This document shows positions 26,901-33,533 of a stretch of DNA of 63,118 nt, in pieces. Each line of letters begins with the position of its first letter. Within the stretch, counting starts at the first letter, position 1. The DNA is from Bacillota bacterium (GTDB lineage: Bacteria; Bacillota; Clostridia; Peptostreptococcales; Anaerovoracaceae): contig JAETTD010000012.1 of the NCBI GenBank assembly GCA_021769295.1, positions 1-63,118 of the forward strand, given 5' to 3'. The position numbers and the translations under genes are program-made. The notes beneath the pieces are model-generated. The model did no database searches, had not been told where the DNA came from, and worked only from the letters and a program-made list of their open reading frames with translations.

Positions 26901-27273
26901 CTCCCTGCTCTGTAAAGGTTACGGCTATGCCGTCATACTGCTCTATTCCGGGAGCAACAGAAGAAAGGATGCGAGGCAGGCTGCTTGCATACACTTTCTT
27001 TTCTACCAACGTATTTGTGTCAAAGTCATGGTATTTTATGCTGAAAAAAGTTCCGGCGTTTTTAATGGTATCTCGTATTTTTTTCGCTTCTTCAAAAGAT
27101 AACGGCGGCCATGTCACCGATATGGTAGTTACCCACGTGACAATATCGCCTATCATTTTGCCTGTGGTGCTGCGCCCCGAGTTAGAAGCCCACACAGGTT
27201 CGTCCGTAATAGATACGCCGTTTTGTTTTGGCGCAGCTACTTCAATATCGTTTATATACATGTATTGATTCAT
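26893..27273 (-). CDS. Phage tail protein, DUF6711-like
   Basis: 126 residues from the ATG at 27273 (MNQYMYINDIEV), chosen because GAAGGAGG precedes it; a longer frame would start inside the terminator at 27294-27325. The pattern of an N-terminal beta strand, then NSGRSTTGKMIGDIVTW, then an insertion-loop helix SFEEAKKIRDTIKNAG, resembles DUF6711 proteins found between tape measure and hub in siphophages (from memory). Probably a distal-tail component. Confidence 0.7.
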   Translation of the reverse strand: MNQYMYINDIEVAAPKQNGVSITDEPVWASNSGRSTTGKMIGDIVTWVTTISVTWPPLSFEEAKKIRDTIKNAGTFFSIKYHDFDTNTLVEKKVYASSLPRILSSVAPGIEQYDGIAVTFTEQGGE

Positions 27274-27293
27274 TTTTTCCTCCTTCTCAAATG

Positions 27294-27325
27294 AAAAAAC
27301 CTCAGAGGTTGCTCTGAGGTTTTTT
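27294..27325. terminator. Strong bidirectional terminator
   Basis: Perfect 14-bp stem (27294-27307 with 27312-27325) and GTTG loop, flanked by A6 and T6. On the minus strand it sits directly upstream of the DUF6711-like gene and on the plus strand it lies before the toxin promoter, so it isolates the toxin locus from the tail genes. Confidence 0.9.
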
Positions 27326-27379
27326 CGCATCATTACATATTATTACTTATTTTTACTTTATTTTCCATTTATGTGGTGC

Positions 27380-27432
27380 TATAATTTATTTGTTGTCTTA
27401 TCCATTCCGGCAACGGAAAGGAGGTGAGCGCC
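27380..27432 (+). promoter_or_regulatory. Toxin promoter and structured leader
   Basis: Extended -10: TG (27377-27378) and TATAAT (27380-27385); no good -35 is seen. The predicted leader of about 40 nt contains a TTCCG-GCAA-CGGAA hairpin (27405-27418) ending right at the AAAGGAGGTGA ribosome binding site, as in type I toxin messengers with controlled translation. Confidence 0.65.
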
Positions 27433-27537
27433 ATGAAGGTGTTTTTCGCATTTCTTCTTTCTGTCGTGGCAGGTATAGCAGCGAACTATATTTGCAAATG
27501 GTTAGGCAGAAATCGCAAAGACAATTACCCTACATAA
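27433..27537 (+). CDS. Small membrane peptide, putative type I toxin
   Basis: 34 residues: MKVFFAFLLSVVAGIAANYI followed by CKWLGRNRKDNYPT. One membrane segment (about 2-20) and a basic tail, the build of Firmicutes type I toxins. The ribosome binding site is near-perfect. The stop codon overlaps a strong terminator, and a consensus promoter on the other strand (27611-27639) makes an RNA that reads back into the 3' end. It is encoded against the tail operon inside a phage block, a usual home of type I modules. I assign no known family. Confidence 0.72.
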   Translation: MKVFFAFLLSVVAGIAANYICKWLGRNRKDNYPT

Positions 27538-27569
27538 AAGCCTCCACAGCTGCAACTGTGGAGGCTTTT
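27536..27569. terminator. Bidirectional terminator shared by toxin mRNA and antisense RNA
   Basis: Perfect 14-bp stem AAAAGCCTCCACAG/CTGTGGAGGCTTTT (27536-27549 with 27556-27569), 6-nt loop. It overlaps the toxin stop codon. Confidence 0.92.
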
Positions 27570-27604
27570 CAGTGTAAGCGCCTATAGTGTTTTTCACATT
27601 TAAT
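27536..27604 (-). ncRNA. Putative antisense RNA antitoxin
   Basis: Predicted start about 27604, 7 nt past the -10 box. If it ends at the shared terminator it is about 70 nt and complementary to the toxin mRNA 3' end; if it reads through it is antisense to the whole toxin gene and stops at 27294. The extent is inferred. Confidence 0.55.
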
Positions 27605-27610
27605 GTCTTT

Positions 27611-27639
27611 ATTATACCCCCTGGCTTTGAAAAAGTCAA
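27611..27639 (-). promoter_or_regulatory. Consensus promoter facing the toxin gene
   Basis: Minus strand TTGACT (27634-27639), exactly 17 bp, TATAAT (27611-27616). It begins 15 bp past the tape measure stop codon. With a terminator just ahead it does not look like a tail-gene promoter. Confidence 0.85.
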
Positions 27640-27653
27640 ACCATTTTGGGAAA

Positions 27654-29429
27654 TTAAATAAGCAGCGGCGAATATCCCGTCTGCTTAACAACTCCGTTAT
27701 GGTATTTGATGACCTGCTTTCCTATCTCTCTGCCGTCAAGCTGGTTGCTGATGTTAAAGGTGTAGCTGCCGCCGCTTCCCATTGCGCTGCTGACTGCGTT
27801 GTAAACACCTCTTGAAACTGCCTCAACTATCTGGCTGTTGTTCATTACAGCACTCTTTGCACCAAATGTTCCGACAAGCTCAGGTCCTGCTTCTCTTGCC
27901 ACAAATACCTGTCCTGCGCTTACCAGGCCGCCGTCCGCCAGTTTCGGTATGGTTAAGAGGTTTATCTTCTTTATCTCAACTCCCGGAATCTTGTTTACTA
28001 TACCTATAGCTAAGTTAATTCCCTTCAGAAATCCGTTTATCATAAGCTCTGCAAATCCGATAATAGCATTTATTACTGCCTTAAAAGCTCCTCCTATGGC
28101 GTCGCCTATCTTGGTTCCTACCTTGCTGAATAAGGACACAACTTTGTCCCAGATTCCGCTGAAGAACTCTCCAACACCTGAAAAGATTCCTTTGATTCCT
28201 TCCCAAACCTTTCCGAAGCCTTCTTTTATCTTTTCTCCGTTGCCTGTGAAGATGCCGACTACTATGTCAAGCACTCCGCCGATTATCTCCTTTGCTCCTT
28301 CAAGAATTCCGGATATGAAGTTCCAAACAGTGCTCACTGCTGCCATTATCTCGTCTCCGTGTTCTGCAAAGAAGGCTCCTATGACTTCAAACAGACCGCC
28401 GAAGACTTCCTTGGCGAATTCTATGATACCTTGTATGAACTCCCATACCACAGAAACTATCCCTGAAATGGTATCGCTGTTTTCCTGAAAGAACCCTACT
28501 ATGGTTTCTATCACTCCTGCGATGAACTCTGCCACTCCTCCTATAACTTCGACTATGGTGTCGAGCATTGAGGTTGTCCCTTCTCCGCCTGTAGTGAAGG
28601 CGTCGAACAGCCCTGAAACCACTTCTATCACAGGTGAAAGGGCTTCTTGTATCTTTGCCCATACTTCTGACATTTTGCCGCTAAGTTCTTCGTTGGATGA
28701 CATGAGGTTTACGAAGTACCCTACCAATGTGCCCACTATGGTTGCTACTGCCGCTATTCCGCCGAAACTAAACTTGGTCTTTGAGGTCTTCTTTGCTGAG
28801 GATTCCACGGTGTCGTTTATGTCGCCCATGGCGCTTTTTACATCCTTGGTACCGTCTTTGATACCTATACCGAGGCCTTCTGCGATGTATCCACCAAGCC
28901 GCTTCATGACTTTGGACGGAGAATTGATCTCGAAGGTGGTCTGGAATTCTTTGATAGCTCCTTCTCCCACTTCTTCGGTCTTCATCTTGATGTTTCTAAG
29001 TCCTGACTTGATACCCTCTGCAACGCCCTTTGAGATGTTGTCGCCGAGAGATTTGGCCTTTTCTTCAAGGGAGCTACTTTCGCCTGTGAGATATTTTTTT
29101 ATCCCTTCCAATTCTTCTTTGAGCGGCTTGGCGAGGGTTCCTGATATGGATTTTACGATTGTTCGAAGTATTTCTTTTATATCATTTTTATTCTTGTTAA
29201 AGTCATCTGCCATATTGCTAAGCTGTGTTCCTATATCATTTCGTGACTCTTTCATGGCAACTCTAAGTGATATTATATCAACGATAATGCTACCTATACC
29301 AGCAACATCCACTGCTACTTTGATAAAAGATGAATCATGAATTATCCTCAGCATTTCACTTAGCTTTTCAAAATCTTTTTGAGCTTCTTTTATAGCATCT
29401 GTGTCAATAGACATTAAATAATCTGACAT
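27654..29429 (-). CDS. Tail tape measure protein
   Basis: 591 residues. Coiled-coil N-terminal part (about 10-150), SPSKVMKRLGGYIAEGLGIG (about 172-191), one hydrophobic segment (about 225-245), then a repetitive hydrophobic region of FFxxxWExIxG-like units (about 290-450), and a C-terminal globular part with LADGGLVSAGQVFVAREAGP. This is the standard tape measure build of Firmicutes siphophages; it sets tail length. At about 1.5 angstrom per residue it predicts a tail near 90 nm (my estimate). No frameshift or stop is seen. Confidence 0.9.
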   Translation of the reverse strand: MSDYLMSIDTDAIKEAQKDFEKLSEMLRIIHDSSFIKVAVDVAGIGSIIVDIISLRVAMKESRNDIGTQLSNMADDFNKNKNDIKEILRTIVKSISGTLAKPLKEELEGIKKYLTGESSSLEEKAKSLGDNISKGVAEGIKSGLRNIKMKTEEVGEGAIKEFQTTFEINSPSKVMKRLGGYIAEGLGIGIKDGTKDVKSAMGDINDTVESSAKKTSKTKFSFGGIAAVATIVGTLVGYFVNLMSSNEELSGKMSEVWAKIQEALSPVIEVVSGLFDAFTTGGEGTTSMLDTIVEVIGGVAEFIAGVIETIVGFFQENSDTISGIVSVVWEFIQGIIEFAKEVFGGLFEVIGAFFAEHGDEIMAAVSTVWNFISGILEGAKEIIGGVLDIVVGIFTGNGEKIKEGFGKVWEGIKGIFSGVGEFFSGIWDKVVSLFSKVGTKIGDAIGGAFKAVINAIIGFAELMINGFLKGINLAIGIVNKIPGVEIKKINLLTIPKLADGGLVSAGQVFVAREAGPELVGTFGAKSAVMNNSQIVEAVSRGVYNAVSSAMGSGGSYTFNISNQLDGREIGKQVIKYHNGVVKQTGYSPLLI

Positions 29430-29479
29430 TTATTTATTCTTCTCCTTTCTTTTAATTTTTCATTTCTTTTTTAATATTT

Positions 29480-30064
29480 TTGTTATATACTTGGTGTATA
29501 TTAAGGAGGCTATGTATAGATTTTATATTTAACCCTATAATTTTTAGAATTCTCGTACTTATATTTGGCATTATTTTCATAATATATGAGCGGTCTGACT
29601 CTCACTTTATCAGAAAAAACATCATCTCTTTTTATGATACATTAGAATCAGAATACGGAGCGAAATATCCTACTGTAATGTGTGATCCTATCAGTGATGC
29701 TTTTAAAGAATTTTCTTATCACAAAAAGAAAAATCTTACTTTTTATTTTTTCGTTAAGGATAATTCCTTTGTAATTGTAAGAGAAACTGACCCTGATTTT
29801 TATATAGAAATTCCTTTTTCTGATGTCCTTTGCCAATGGTGTACTTATAACAAGTATAATGATCAGTTCATTATACATTTTCATTTCTCATATAATACAA
29901 AAGTAGAGAGTCTTCGTTTTTGGACTTTAAAATACAACCATAAACTTGATAAAAAATACGGAGATAGACTTACTGGCGAAAAGCTTTTTGAGTTTATATG
30001 GGATACCTTTATCTTTGAAGAAGAATATGAAAAAAACCATGAATATGATTACTTGCCTCATTAA
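29480..30064 (+). CDS. Unknown membrane-anchored protein on the opposite strand of the tail operon
   Basis: Up to 194 residues, AT-rich compared with its neighbours. One membrane segment (about 18-36, IIFRILVLIFGIIFIIY) followed by a cytoplasmic YcxB-like beta domain (FYFFVKDNSFVIVRE, and so on; weak resemblance). The start is unclear: the frame opens with TTG at 29480, but the good AAGGAGG site (29503-29509) serves an ATG at 29511 in another frame that stops after six codons, so there may be a frameshift near the start. It has its own terminator and looks like cargo (a moron) inserted into the tail operon. Confidence 0.6.
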   Translation: MLYTWCILRRLCIDFIFNPIIFRILVLIFGIIFIIYERSDSHFIRKNIISFYDTLESEYGAKYPTVMCDPISDAFKEFSYHKKKNLTFYFFVKDNSFVIVRETDPDFYIEIPFSDVLCQWCTYNKYNDQFIIHFHFSYNTKVESLRFWTLKYNHKLDKKYGDRLTGEKLFEFIWDTFIFEEEYEKNHEYDYLPH

Positions 30065-30100
30065 ACCTCTATCCTTCCGCAAAACACCTACCAACAAACA

Positions 30101-30130
30101 AAAACTACCGCATATTCCTGCGATAGTTTT
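30101..30130. terminator. Intrinsic terminator after the cargo gene
   Basis: AAAACTACCGCA (30101-30112) pairs with TGCGATAGTTTT (30119-30130), one mismatch, T-rich after it on the plus strand and A-rich before it. Confidence 0.75.
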
Positions 30131-30191
30131 CTTTATTTATACCTTTCCTGGAAGCTCCCAACAGAACTCCTTTCAAACACCCCTCACAAAA

Positions 30192-30219
30192 CCTCCGCAG
30201 CTTTCTCAAACCGCAGAGG
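30192..30219 (-). terminator. Intrinsic terminator after the holin gene
   Basis: Minus strand CCTCTGC/GCGGAGG (arms 30213-30219 and 30192-30198) followed by TTTTG. It would separate the holin segment from the tape measure gene. Confidence 0.6.
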
Positions 30220-30284
30220 TCTTGCATCTGGCACGCTGGTTACGCCGAGCGACCGGATTTCCCAAGCCACCCGCCGTGCCGGTT

Positions 30285-30794
30285 CTACTTTTCAGAATCT
30301 TCTTCCTTTTCAGAATCTTCTTCCTTCTCGGAATCGTCCTTCTTTTCAGAAGCCTCGCCCCTTGATACGTCCAGCTTGGACTGGGCTATTGCAAGGCCTT
30401 TGATAAACACCTCCGGCACTGCGACGCCCATTTCGACCAGGTTCTCCGTTATGCTTCTCGCCTCATTTACAACCAGCATTGCAAGGGTAAACAAACCTAT
30501 ATAGCCGGCCGCCGAAAGGTCTACCCCAATCTCACCGCCTAAGGCGCAGAGATTGTGACCTGTCAGAAAAGCTACCAGTATTAGCACCCAATATCCGAGC
30601 TTCTTGCAAATACCTTTTAAGCCGTCAATACTTGACTCAAGCCTTGCAAAACGTGCCTTGCAAGTGCCCGTAATCCAATCCAAAATATTAAATATCAAAA
30701 ATGTCGCCAGCACCGTTGCATATTGATGAAAGGTTTCAGCAAGCACGGTCAATACGGTTCCGGCGAACAAATTATATCCCCCTGATAATCTCAT
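30285..30794 (-). CDS. Holin (TcdE / phage_holin_4 family)
   Basis: 169 residues. Hydrophobic segments at about 5-45 and 65-105 with ILDWITGTCKARF (about 35-47) and the middle motif KKLGYWVLILVAFLTG (about 63-78) identify the toxin-secretion/phage-lysis holin family. It would permeabilise the membrane and let the endolysin out. The C-terminus ends in three copies of the acidic repeat DSEKEE (tail region about 150-169). The start overlaps the gpGT stop in an ATGA. Its place between chaperone and tape measure is unusual; holins normally sit beside the endolysin. Confidence 0.88.
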   Translation of the reverse strand: MRLSGGYNLFAGTVLTVLAETFHQYATVLATFLIFNILDWITGTCKARFARLESSIDGLKGICKKLGYWVLILVAFLTGHNLCALGGEIGVDLSAAGYIGLFTLAMLVVNEARSITENLVEMGVAVPEVFIKGLAIAQSKLDVSRGEASEKKDDSEKEEDSEKEEDSEK

Positions 30795-31485
30795 TTCTCC
30801 TCCTTTTTAAACCGCCGGTTGAATTCATCAGCATAGGCGGCAAAAACGGCTGCCTCCTGTCTGCTTCTTTCTTCAGGAGACAAACTTTCTTCAAACAAGT
30901 CAAAAGGCCTCTCAGGGTACTGTGAATTCTGCGAAAAAGCGCAGCCAAGTGCGTAAGTAATATACACTCCTGCAATCCAACCTTCAAAGTTGATTTCCTC
31001 CAGTCTTCTCTTTTCTCTTATCTCGTGTGCTCTGATATAGGGTTCAAGTTTCAAAGGATTCAGATTCTGGAACTCTGCGCTCGTTACGCCTATGGAAAGG
31101 GCCAAGGGAAGCCATTCCTTTCGGACAGCCTCCCCAAAGGTGCTATAGCGCTCCCTTTCCTTTATATTTACGCTTCCTGCGAAGCCTTGCTTTTTCAAGC
31201 CGCCTTCTTCGGCTACGCTCTGAGAGCCCGAAAAAAACCGCTTTCCTCTACAGCCCTGCTGATGTCTTCCATAATTTCATCAAATCCACCGCCTGCTGCG
31301 ATGTGAGTTTCGATTTCTCTTCCGGCTTTTTCAACATCTCCGCCCATTGCAAGCGCCAGAAAAGCTCTTACTGTGGAAAGCACCTTCTTATCCATATCCG
31401 CAAAGGATGCTCCCATTTCTTCAAGTGCGCACATTGCATTGAAATTTAATTCAGGAATTTTATATTCTCTGTCGTTAATTTTCAT
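30791..31485 (-). CDS. gpGT tail assembly chaperone (made by -1 frameshift)
   Basis: The second chaperone frame (30791-31231) is open directly behind the gpG frame and has no convincing start of its own: the first in-frame start is a TTG without ribosome binding site. A heptamer T TTT TTT (31231-31237) in the gpG reading phase allows a -1 slip into SGSQSVAEEGGLKKQGFAGS and onwards, giving a fusion of about 231 residues. In siphophages G and GT bind the tape measure and recruit tail tube subunits in a fixed ratio. Conservation of the slippery site argues that the tail module was recently functional. Confidence 0.85.
31213..31485 (-). CDS. gpG tail assembly chaperone
   Basis: 90 residues: MKINDREYKIPELNFNAMCA onwards, a helical protein typical of the short chaperone after the tail tube gene. 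The last codons (GGT TTT TTT CGG) hold the slippery site for the longer product. Confidence 0.85.
   Translation of the reverse strand: MKINDREYKIPELNFNAMCALEEMGASFADMDKKVLSTVRAFLALAMGGDVEKAGREIETHIAAGGGFDEIMEDISRAVEESGFFRALRA
31231..31237 (-). promoter_or_regulatory. Slippery heptamer for -1 ribosomal frameshifting
   Basis: Seven T on the minus strand, read as T TTT TTT in the gpG phase, matching X XXY YYZ. A hairpin-capable stretch follows, but I cannot be sure of a stimulatory structure. Confidence 0.8.
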
Positions 31486-31509
31486 ATTTTACCCTCCCGT
31501 CAAATTCTT

Positions 31510-31914
31510 TTAAGCTACAGTGATTTCACCGTTTGGCAGAACTGTAATCTTCATGTCTACTGCTGCGTTGAGTCCTGCGCCTGCAACTGCAAGAGCATGA
31601 GTTCCTACAACCGTGAATTTACCGTTTGCGCCGTTTTCACCAAACTCTACCGAATATTTAAGCTCCTGGCCTTCCTTTTCCTTAAGAGCCGCAAATACTG
31701 CCTTATCGTAGTTTGCTACGAATTCCATAGCTGCAAGCGCCTTAACTCCCGGAATAAACTTCTGAACTGAATCAGAAAGAGTTGTTACGTCGATAGCAGC
31801 AGGAGCTGCTCCTAAATCCGGAAATGATTTGATTGCAACAACGGTGGTATTTTCTTCTGTTGCTGCCTCCATTGGTGTGATTTTTAAAATTGTTCCTTGT
31901 GTACTAATTGCCAT
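31510..31914 (-). CDS. Major tail tube protein
   Basis: 134 residues. Starts MAISTQGTILKI and contains SFPDLGAAPAAIDVTTLSDS (about 30-49) and KFIPGVKALAAMEFVANY, the pattern of Firmicutes siphophage tail tube proteins upstream of the gpG/GT pair. It should polymerise into the hollow tube. No sheath gene is present, so the particle would be flexible and non-contractile. Confidence 0.85.
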   Translation of the reverse strand: MAISTQGTILKITPMEAATEENTTVVAIKSFPDLGAAPAAIDVTTLSDSVQKFIPGVKALAAMEFVANYDKAVFAALKEKEGQELKYSVEFGENGANGKFTVVGTHALAVAGAGLNAAVDMKITVLPNGEITVA

Positions 31915-31939
31915 AATTTTTCTCCTTTTCGTTTTTATT

Positions 31940-32107
31940 TTATTCTGAGATTTTTTTCAGATACACGGTGGTCTCCTTGCTCAGATTGCCCTGTCTTTCG
32001 TAAAAAGATGTTTCCATGCTGATTATTTCCCAGCCTGCAGAAAGCCTGGCGCTGAGTTCGGTTTCGACATATTCCGTGCCACCTGAAATACATATTACTT
32101 GTATCAT
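31940..32107 (-). CDS. Small phage protein of unknown function
   Basis: 55 residues, MIQVICISGGTEYVETELSA onwards, ending YLKKISE. It was found by reading the frame behind AAGGATGGAG, which is a good ribosome binding site for the ATG at 32107. It sits directly before the tail tube gene, where tail-completion genes usually lie, but is much shorter than those. A longer overlapping frame (31935-32225) lacks protein-like composition and was rejected. Confidence 0.6.
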   Translation of the reverse strand: MIQVICISGGTEYVETELSARLSAGWEIISMETSFYERQGNLSKETTVYLKKISE

Positions 32108-32321
32108 AATCTCCATCCTTTCTTGCCGGTTCCGACAGCAGTGGCTCCTGCTTCATAGGCCCTTCTACCTCCCCGATAACCTCCGGGACGCACCCTGGTG
32201 TGACCCGGCAATGCGTAAGTATCATTATCCTCTTAAAGCCTCGTCGCCGCAGGAATTGCCACTATCCTATTTTGTACATTGGTGTTTCTCGCAGAATGCG
32301 CACCTGCACTTTGGCTCTTCT

Positions 32322-32378
32322 TTAAAAGAACGTATCGGAACCTTTGGCTATTAAGTTGTCAAATTGCTGTTTTTTCAT
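32322..32378 (-). CDS. Very short first frame of the tail operon (possibly broken gene)
   Basis: 18 codons, MKKQQFDNLIAKGSDTFF, starting 10 bp after AGAGG and 60 bp past the operon promoter. A +1 shift at TTC TTT T would continue it as KEEPKCRCAFCEKHQCTK, a cysteine-rich end, so it may be a frameshifted small protein. The stretch 32108-32321 holds only fragments of open frames and may be the scar where head and replication genes were lost. Confidence 0.35.
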   Translation of the reverse strand: MKKQQFDNLIAKGSDTFF

Positions 32379-32400
32379 ATTGTGTCCTCTTTGGCGCCAT

Positions 32401-32660
32401 GTCCACAATTTTCTCTGTCCCTTTCGGACAAGTCAAATGATACCACCCTTTTGTCCGCATGTCAATACCTTTTTGGACATTTTTCAAGAAATATTTATTT
32501 TTTTGTCCTAATCAGTCCGCAAACGCCCGCATTCGGCCCTTTAAATTTAACTTTATTACATATATTTGCCCCTATTCAGGTCAGATTTTGTCCTCCTTTT
32601 CGGACATTTATTTCGGGGTTTTTATAAAAAAGTCCTTGCATTATTGTCCAAAATAGTCTA
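32401..32660. promoter_or_regulatory. TGTCC/GGACA operator array between divergent promoters
   Basis: At least eight TGTCC or GGACA half-sites are visible, several as inverted pairs: 32417-32430 (TGTCC, 5 bp, GGACA), 32452-32479, 32514, 32589-32605, 32631 and 32645. They overlap both the tail operon promoter and the repressor promoter, the typical immunity region of a temperate phage. Confidence 0.7.
32437..32465 (-). promoter_or_regulatory. Tail operon promoter
   Basis: Minus strand TTGACA (32460-32465), 17 bp, TATCAT (32437-32442), with a GGACA operator half-site in the spacer. Confidence 0.8.
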
Positions 32661-32664
32661 TAAT
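32636..32664 (+). promoter_or_regulatory. Repressor promoter
   Basis: TTGCAT (32636-32641), 17 bp, TATAAT (32659-32664); a TTGTCC half-site lies in the spacer, suggesting autoregulation. Confidence 0.75.
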
Positions 32665-32697
32665 AGGATTACAGCACCGGGAAAGGAAATTAAAAAA

Positions 32698-33135
32698 ATG
32701 AATGATTACGAAGCCAAATTATACAAAATTATAGGTTCCATGCTCAGAGAAGCAAGGCTTGAATGCGGGCTCACATTGGAGCAGGTGGGAGAAAAGATAG
32801 GCGTTATCGCCAAAACCATACAGCGTTATGAAACAGGAGAGCGCAAAGTAAGCATCAACAAACTCATGGAACTCACAGCCTTATTTGGAGTCGATTACAC
32901 ATTGTTCATGAACTCTGCCAAGAGAAAGCTTTCCCAAGATGATGACTTTAAAGATGAAAACGCCAAGCAGGAACAGCCCGGCTATTATATCGAAGGCGAG
33001 GTGGCCGAAATAGCGCAGGAAGTATACGAAAGGCCCGAGCTCAGGATGCTTTTCAGCGCTTCCAAAAATGTCAGCGCAGAAGACCTGAAAGCCGTTATTG
33101 CTCTCGTTGATCGAATGAAGAAAGAAGATGATTGA
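32698..33135 (+). CDS. XRE-family repressor (ImmR/cI-like)
   Basis: 145 residues from the ATG at 32698, which follows GAAAGGAAA; an upstream in-frame start would read through the promoter. HTH at about 10-65 (REARLECGLTLEQVGEKIGV, then RYETGERKVS). The C-terminal part is acidic and helical and lacks an autocleavage peptidase, so inactivation probably needs the metallopeptidase encoded 3 bp downstream. It should hold the divergent tail operon silent. Confidence 0.85.
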   Translation: MNDYEAKLYKIIGSMLREARLECGLTLEQVGEKIGVIAKTIQRYETGERKVSINKLMELTALFGVDYTLFMNSAKRKLSQDDDFKDENAKQEQPGYYIEGEVAEIAQEVYERPELRMLFSASKNVSAEDLKAVIALVDRMKKEDD

Positions 33136-33138
33136 TAG

Positions 33139-33393
33139 ATGTATCAACCTGAATACATAAGAGTGGTTTTAAAAGATATGCCCGTTACCGTTCAGGGATT
33201 TACAGTTTCAGATGGTTTTGATTTTTACACCATTTTTATAAATTCCCGGCTCAGCAGCGGAATGCAGATAGATGTTTACGACCACGAATTATCTCACATA
33301 GAAAACGGGGATTTTTCGAGGATGCAGGACATAAACCGTGACATAATGGAGAACACCGACGTAAACATCTTAGAAGCCCTCAGGCACAAATAG
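33139..33393 (+). CDS. Short ImmA/IrrE-like metallopeptidase
   Basis: 84 residues with a zinc motif DHELSHIENGDF (HExxH, about residues 49-60). ImmA proteases cut ImmR-type repressors after DNA damage or quorum signals (established in ICEBs1 and related phages). Here the gene follows the repressor by 3 bp. The protein is shorter than typical ImmA (about 150-170 residues), so it is either a minimal form or specialised. Confidence 0.75.
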   Translation: MYQPEYIRVVLKDMPVTVQGFTVSDGFDFYTIFINSRLSSGMQIDVYDHELSHIENGDFSRMQDINRDIMENTDVNILEALRHK

Positions 33394-33407
33394 AATATTA
33401 TAATTTT

Positions 33408-33451
33408 AAAAGCAAGGTTTGCAGCCGTAAAGGTTACGTCGCCTTGCTTTT
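33408..33451 (+). terminator. Terminator of the repressor-protease operon
   Basis: AAAAGCAAGG (33408-33417) pairs with CCTTGCTTTT (33442-33451), loop 24 nt. It marks the right limit of the phage-derived block. Confidence 0.7.
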
Positions 33452-33533
33452 TAAATACGTCAAATTGACGATATTTTACAAGATTTCGTCCGGTGCCAAG
33501 TGTTATAATGCTTTTGCAGAAAGGGAAGGCTTT

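Noticed and set aside
31935-32225. 96-codon minus-strand frame as a phage gene
   Set aside because: Composition is not protein-like (many C, R, H, W in low-complexity order) and it overlaps the better-supported 55-codon gene at 31940-32107 with a good ribosome binding site.
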